Of a stretch of 8,576 nucleotides of DNA, positions 7,391-8,576 are shown piece by piece. The translations under genes and the position numbers were made by a program. The notes under the pieces were generated by a model that saw only the letters and a list, made by a program, of their open reading frames with translations, was not told where the DNA came from and made no database searches. Each line of letters starts with the position of its first letter. Positions within the stretch are counted from its first letter, which is position 1. Location of the stretch: the NCBI GenBank assembly GCA_002361935.1, contig DESD01000018.1:5216-13791 (forward strand), written 5' to 3'. Source of the DNA: Ruminococcaceae bacterium UBA3323 (lineage in GTDB: Bacteria; Bacillota; Clostridia; Oscillospirales; Acutalibacteraceae).

Positions 7391-7420
7391 AAAAGCCGTT
7401 CGGGGGAACGGCTTTTATTT
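7391..7420. terminator. Bidirectional intrinsic terminator between convergent genes
   Basis: The left arm AAAAGCCGTTC (7391-7401) and its exact reverse complement (7406-7416) enclose a GGGG loop (7402-7405), giving an 11-bp stem with a GC-rich core. On the plus strand it runs into TTTTATTTAT; on the minus strand it runs into TTTTATTATTTT. It sits 1 nt after the comFC stop and 2 nt after the stop of the leftward gene, so it should end both convergent units. Confidence 0.9.
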
Positions 7421-8297
7421 ATGCTGATTGAGTTGCAAATTTTACATTGCTTGCCCAATCAATAAATGTTTCTTTATATTTCTCCTGTTCATCATTGCTG
7501 CAGGAAAATGTAACAATCCAGAATGCGTCATCAGCTTTATAGAGTGCAGTTAAATAATAATATGTAATATTGTTATTTGGATTTGAGGCGGAATATTCAA
7601 AATATGTTAGTCCGTTTTCCTTTTTTAGACTTTCGGGATTTTTATTGTTATTTTTAATAACGAGTTCAGCATATTGCTCAATAGTATAATCTTCAAATCC
7701 ATCCATAATATTAAAAGGTTCTTTTAAAGTTAAAACTGCCATGCTTTTACTATCAAAACAAGCCGTAAAACCATTTATGCTTTGCTCTTTGAATTCTTCA
7801 GTTAATGTAATCTGCATTCCTTCGGCAGAAAACATTTTGGGCTGTGGTTTTACTGATAAGGATGGTCCTATTCCGATTATTAATCCGATAATTGCTCCAA
7901 CAATAATTGCACTTATCAGAACTGTTTTGCCCTTTTTTGAACCCTTTTTACGGTTGTTCATAACCTCTTCGCCCGAAACACCGTCAAATCTGAATGCATT
8001 GCCGCTAGCTGGGTTAAGCTTGTTTTCGCCGGAAAGAAAAACATCTTCTGTTCCTTGCGGAATTTCATAAAAATCGTTGCAGTAGTTTTTGCTTAAATCA
8101 TCTACGATAATATAAACCTTTGCTGCGCAATCATCAATTGGAAACGTTTTTGTTTCTCCGTTTTTCAGTTCTCCGATTTTTGTGCAGGGAACTTCGTTTA
8201 TTATTTTATCTCCGGATGCATGGTTTTCAATATAAACCTTAACGGTCATAAGACTTGCAACAAATGATTTTCTTCTGGTTACAGTTAAATTTCTCAA
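7419..8297 (-). CDS. Unrecognised single-pass membrane protein, PsbP/MOG1-like C-terminus
   Basis: I cannot name a family for this 292-residue protein. Residues 1-110 form a small beta-rich domain (LTVTRRKSFVASLMTVKVYI, then a charged segment with PCTKIGELKNGETKTF at 37-52). A basic stretch RKKGSKKGK (116-124) precedes one membrane helix (about 125-144), so the N-terminus should be cytoplasmic and residues about 147-292 outside. The exported part (MFSAEGMQITLTEEF, then KENGLTYFEY and DAFWIVTFSCSNDEQEKYKETF) resembles compact PsbP/MOG1-like domains common in Firmicute surface proteins, a judgement from pattern only. The start is taken as TTG at 8297 because AGGTGA (8303-8308) lies 5 nt upstream and the predicted transcript begins near 8309; a GTG at 8306 would leave almost no leader. 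It is monocistronic, with its own perfect promoter and a candidate operator. A signalling or cell-envelope role is possible, but nothing shows which. Confidence 0.8.
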   Translation of the reverse strand: MRNLTVTRRKSFVASLMTVKVYIENHASGDKIINEVPCTKIGELKNGETKTFPIDDCAAKVYIIVDDLSKNYCNDFYEIPQGTEDVFLSGENKLNPASGNAFRFDGVSGEEVMNNRKKGSKKGKTVLISAIIVGAIIGLIIGIGPSLSVKPQPKMFSAEGMQITLTEEFKEQSINGFTACFDSKSMAVLTLKEPFNIMDGFEDYTIEQYAELVIKNNNKNPESLKKENGLTYFEYSASNPNNNITYYYLTALYKADDAFWIVTFSCSNDEQEKYKETFIDWASNVKFATQSA

Positions 8298-8302
8298 AAC
8301 AA

Positions 8303-8308
8303 TCACCT
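8303..8308 (-). promoter_or_regulatory. Ribosome binding site favouring a TTG start
   Basis: Minus-strand AGGTGA, part of the extended anti-16S match, lies 5 nt before TTG at 8297-8295. The alternative GTG at 8306-8304 lies inside this site and has none of its own. Confidence 0.55.
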
Positions 8309-8315
8309 AATAATT

Positions 8316-8344
8316 ATTATATAATTGTAAAGCTGCATTGTCAA
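8316..8344 (-). promoter_or_regulatory. Full-consensus sigma-A promoter of the leftward membrane-protein gene
   Basis: On the minus strand the -35 is a perfect TTGACA (plus-strand 8339-8344), the spacer is exactly 17 nt and the -10 is a perfect TATAAT (plus-strand 8316-8321). The predicted start is near 8309, directly before the ribosome binding site, giving a leader of about 12 nt. A promoter this strong usually needs repression, which fits the palindrome over the -35. Confidence 0.85.
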
Positions 8345-8352
8345 TGCAGCTT
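8330..8352. repeat. Perfect 11+1+11 palindrome over the -35 box, candidate operator
   Basis: The arm AAGCTGCATTG... read as AAGCTGCATTG at 8330-8340 is followed by one central T (8341) and its exact reverse complement (8342-8352). The centre falls within the -35 hexamer of the leftward promoter. Neither strand has a T-run after it, so it is a poor terminator; dyad symmetry on a promoter is the usual form of a dimeric repressor site. The regulator is not identifiable here, and no second copy was noticed in the window. Confidence 0.65.
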
Positions 8353-8391
8353 ATATGTGAAGCAATAAATTGAAAATGTGTAAATTTTCGG

Positions 8392-8420
8392 TTGATTTAA
8401 TTTATCATCCGTGCTAAAAT
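8392..8420 (+). promoter_or_regulatory. tRNA promoter with extended -10
   Basis: The -35 box is TTGATT (8392-8397), the spacer 17 nt and the -10 box TAAAAT (8415-8420), with TG at 8412-8413 as an extended -10. The predicted start near 8427 is about 4 nt before the tRNA-like sequence at 8431, the spacing expected for a tRNA transcript. Confidence 0.7.
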
Positions 8421-8430
8421 ATACCAAAAT

Positions 8431-8487
8431 GCGGGTATGGTGGAATTGGCAGACACGCTAGATTTCGCTGATGATACCTCGGTGTAA
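8431..8487 (+). pseudogene. Decayed tRNA-Leu remnant (5' part only)
   Basis: The first 27 nt (8431-8457) match the start of the intact tRNA-Leu downstream (8502-8528) at 23 of 27 positions, covering the 5' acceptor strand GCGGGTA, the D arm and the GGCAGACACG segment. The anticodon arm is broken: expected 5' strand CTAGA (8458-8462) faces GATGA (8470-8474), which does not pair, and the loop TTTCGCT holds no leucine anticodon. A piece like a leucine variable arm remains (ACCTCGGTGTAA, ending about 8487). The T arm and the 3' acceptor strand are absent. It cannot fold as a tRNA, yet it sits directly behind a good promoter. Confidence 0.75.
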
Positions 8488-8501
8488 ACAATTTAATATA
8501 A

Positions 8502-8576
8502 GCGCCTGTGGTGGAATAGGCAGACACGTCGGTTTTAGGAACCGATCCTTGCGGGTGCAGGTTCAAGTCCTGTCAG
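8502..8576 (+). tRNA. tRNA-Leu(UAG), cut by the right edge
   Basis: The acceptor 5' strand is GCGCCTG (8502-8508). The D arm is closed by GTG/CAC. The anticodon stem TCGGT (8529-8533) pairs with ACCGA (8541-8545) around TTTAGGA, giving anticodon TAG at 8536-8538, which reads CUN leucine codons. A long class II variable arm (8546-8556) is present, and the T stem GCAGG/CCTGT encloses TTCAAGT. The last three bases CAG begin the 3' acceptor strand; about five more bases lie beyond the window. It has no evident promoter of its own and is probably co-transcribed with the remnant upstream. Confidence 0.95.

Noticed and set aside
7741..8070. Rightward open frame of 109 codons opposite the leftward membrane-protein gene
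   Set aside because: The leftward frame has a promoter, ribosome site, membrane helix and domain pattern; the rightward one has none of these.
8330..8352. Palindrome as an intrinsic terminator
   Set aside because: No T-run follows on either strand, the central spacing leaves almost no loop, and it coincides with a -35 box.
8431..8487. First tRNA-like sequence as a functional tRNA-Leu or one with an intron
   Set aside because: The anticodon stem does not pair, there is no T arm or 3' acceptor strand before the next tRNA begins at 8502, and the gap is too short for an intron.

Overview
The window looks like chromosomal DNA of a low-to-moderate GC Firmicute, most likely a Clostridia member (Oscillospiraceae/Ruminococcaceae type). 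The grounds are the AT-rich intergenic DNA, strong Shine-Dalgarno sites, sigma-A type promoters, TTG start codons, and a tepA - ylzJ-like - ftsK/spoIIIE order that matches the known Bacillus subtilis tepA-ylzJ-spoIIIE neighbourhood. No phage, transposon, CRISPR or defence genes were seen.

Positions 97-7420 hold one compact rightward transcription unit. It starts at a good promoter (TTGAAT-17-TATAAT with extended -10) and ends at a strong hairpin terminator after 7389. Its genes are a ClpP-fold TepA-type serine peptidase (171-875), a short YlzJ-like ORF (860-1075), an undecaprenyl-diphosphatase (UppP/BacA) homologue that lacks key active-site residues (1008-1874), the FtsK/SpoIIIE DNA translocase (1884-4427), a YgiQ-family radical SAM protein (4420-6297), a ComEA-like membrane DNA-binding protein (6230-6697) and a ComFC-like phosphoribosyltransferase-fold protein (6694-7389). 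Every junction is an overlap or a gap of under 10 nt, so translational coupling is likely. The unit links DNA translocation at division or sporulation with two proteins related to DNA uptake.

Positions 7419-8297 hold a leftward gene convergent to the operon. It encodes an unrecognised single-pass membrane protein with a small cytoplasmic N-terminal domain and an exported C-terminal domain that resembles PsbP/MOG1-like folds. It shares the bidirectional terminator with comFC. It has a full-consensus promoter (TTGACA-17-TATAAT), and a perfect 11+1+11 palindrome is centred on the -35 box, which is a strong candidate operator.

Positions 8392-8576 hold a rightward tRNA promoter, then the decayed 5' two-thirds of a tRNA-Leu, then an intact-looking tRNA-Leu(UAG) that runs off the right edge. 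At the far left (8-36) a good promoter points out of the window, toward a divergent gene that is not visible.

The most notable points are the UppP homologue with a degraded active site beside ftsK, the palindrome on a perfect promoter, and the tRNA-Leu remnant between a live tRNA promoter and a live tRNA. No clearly new multi-gene system is evident; the rest is ordinary core genome.
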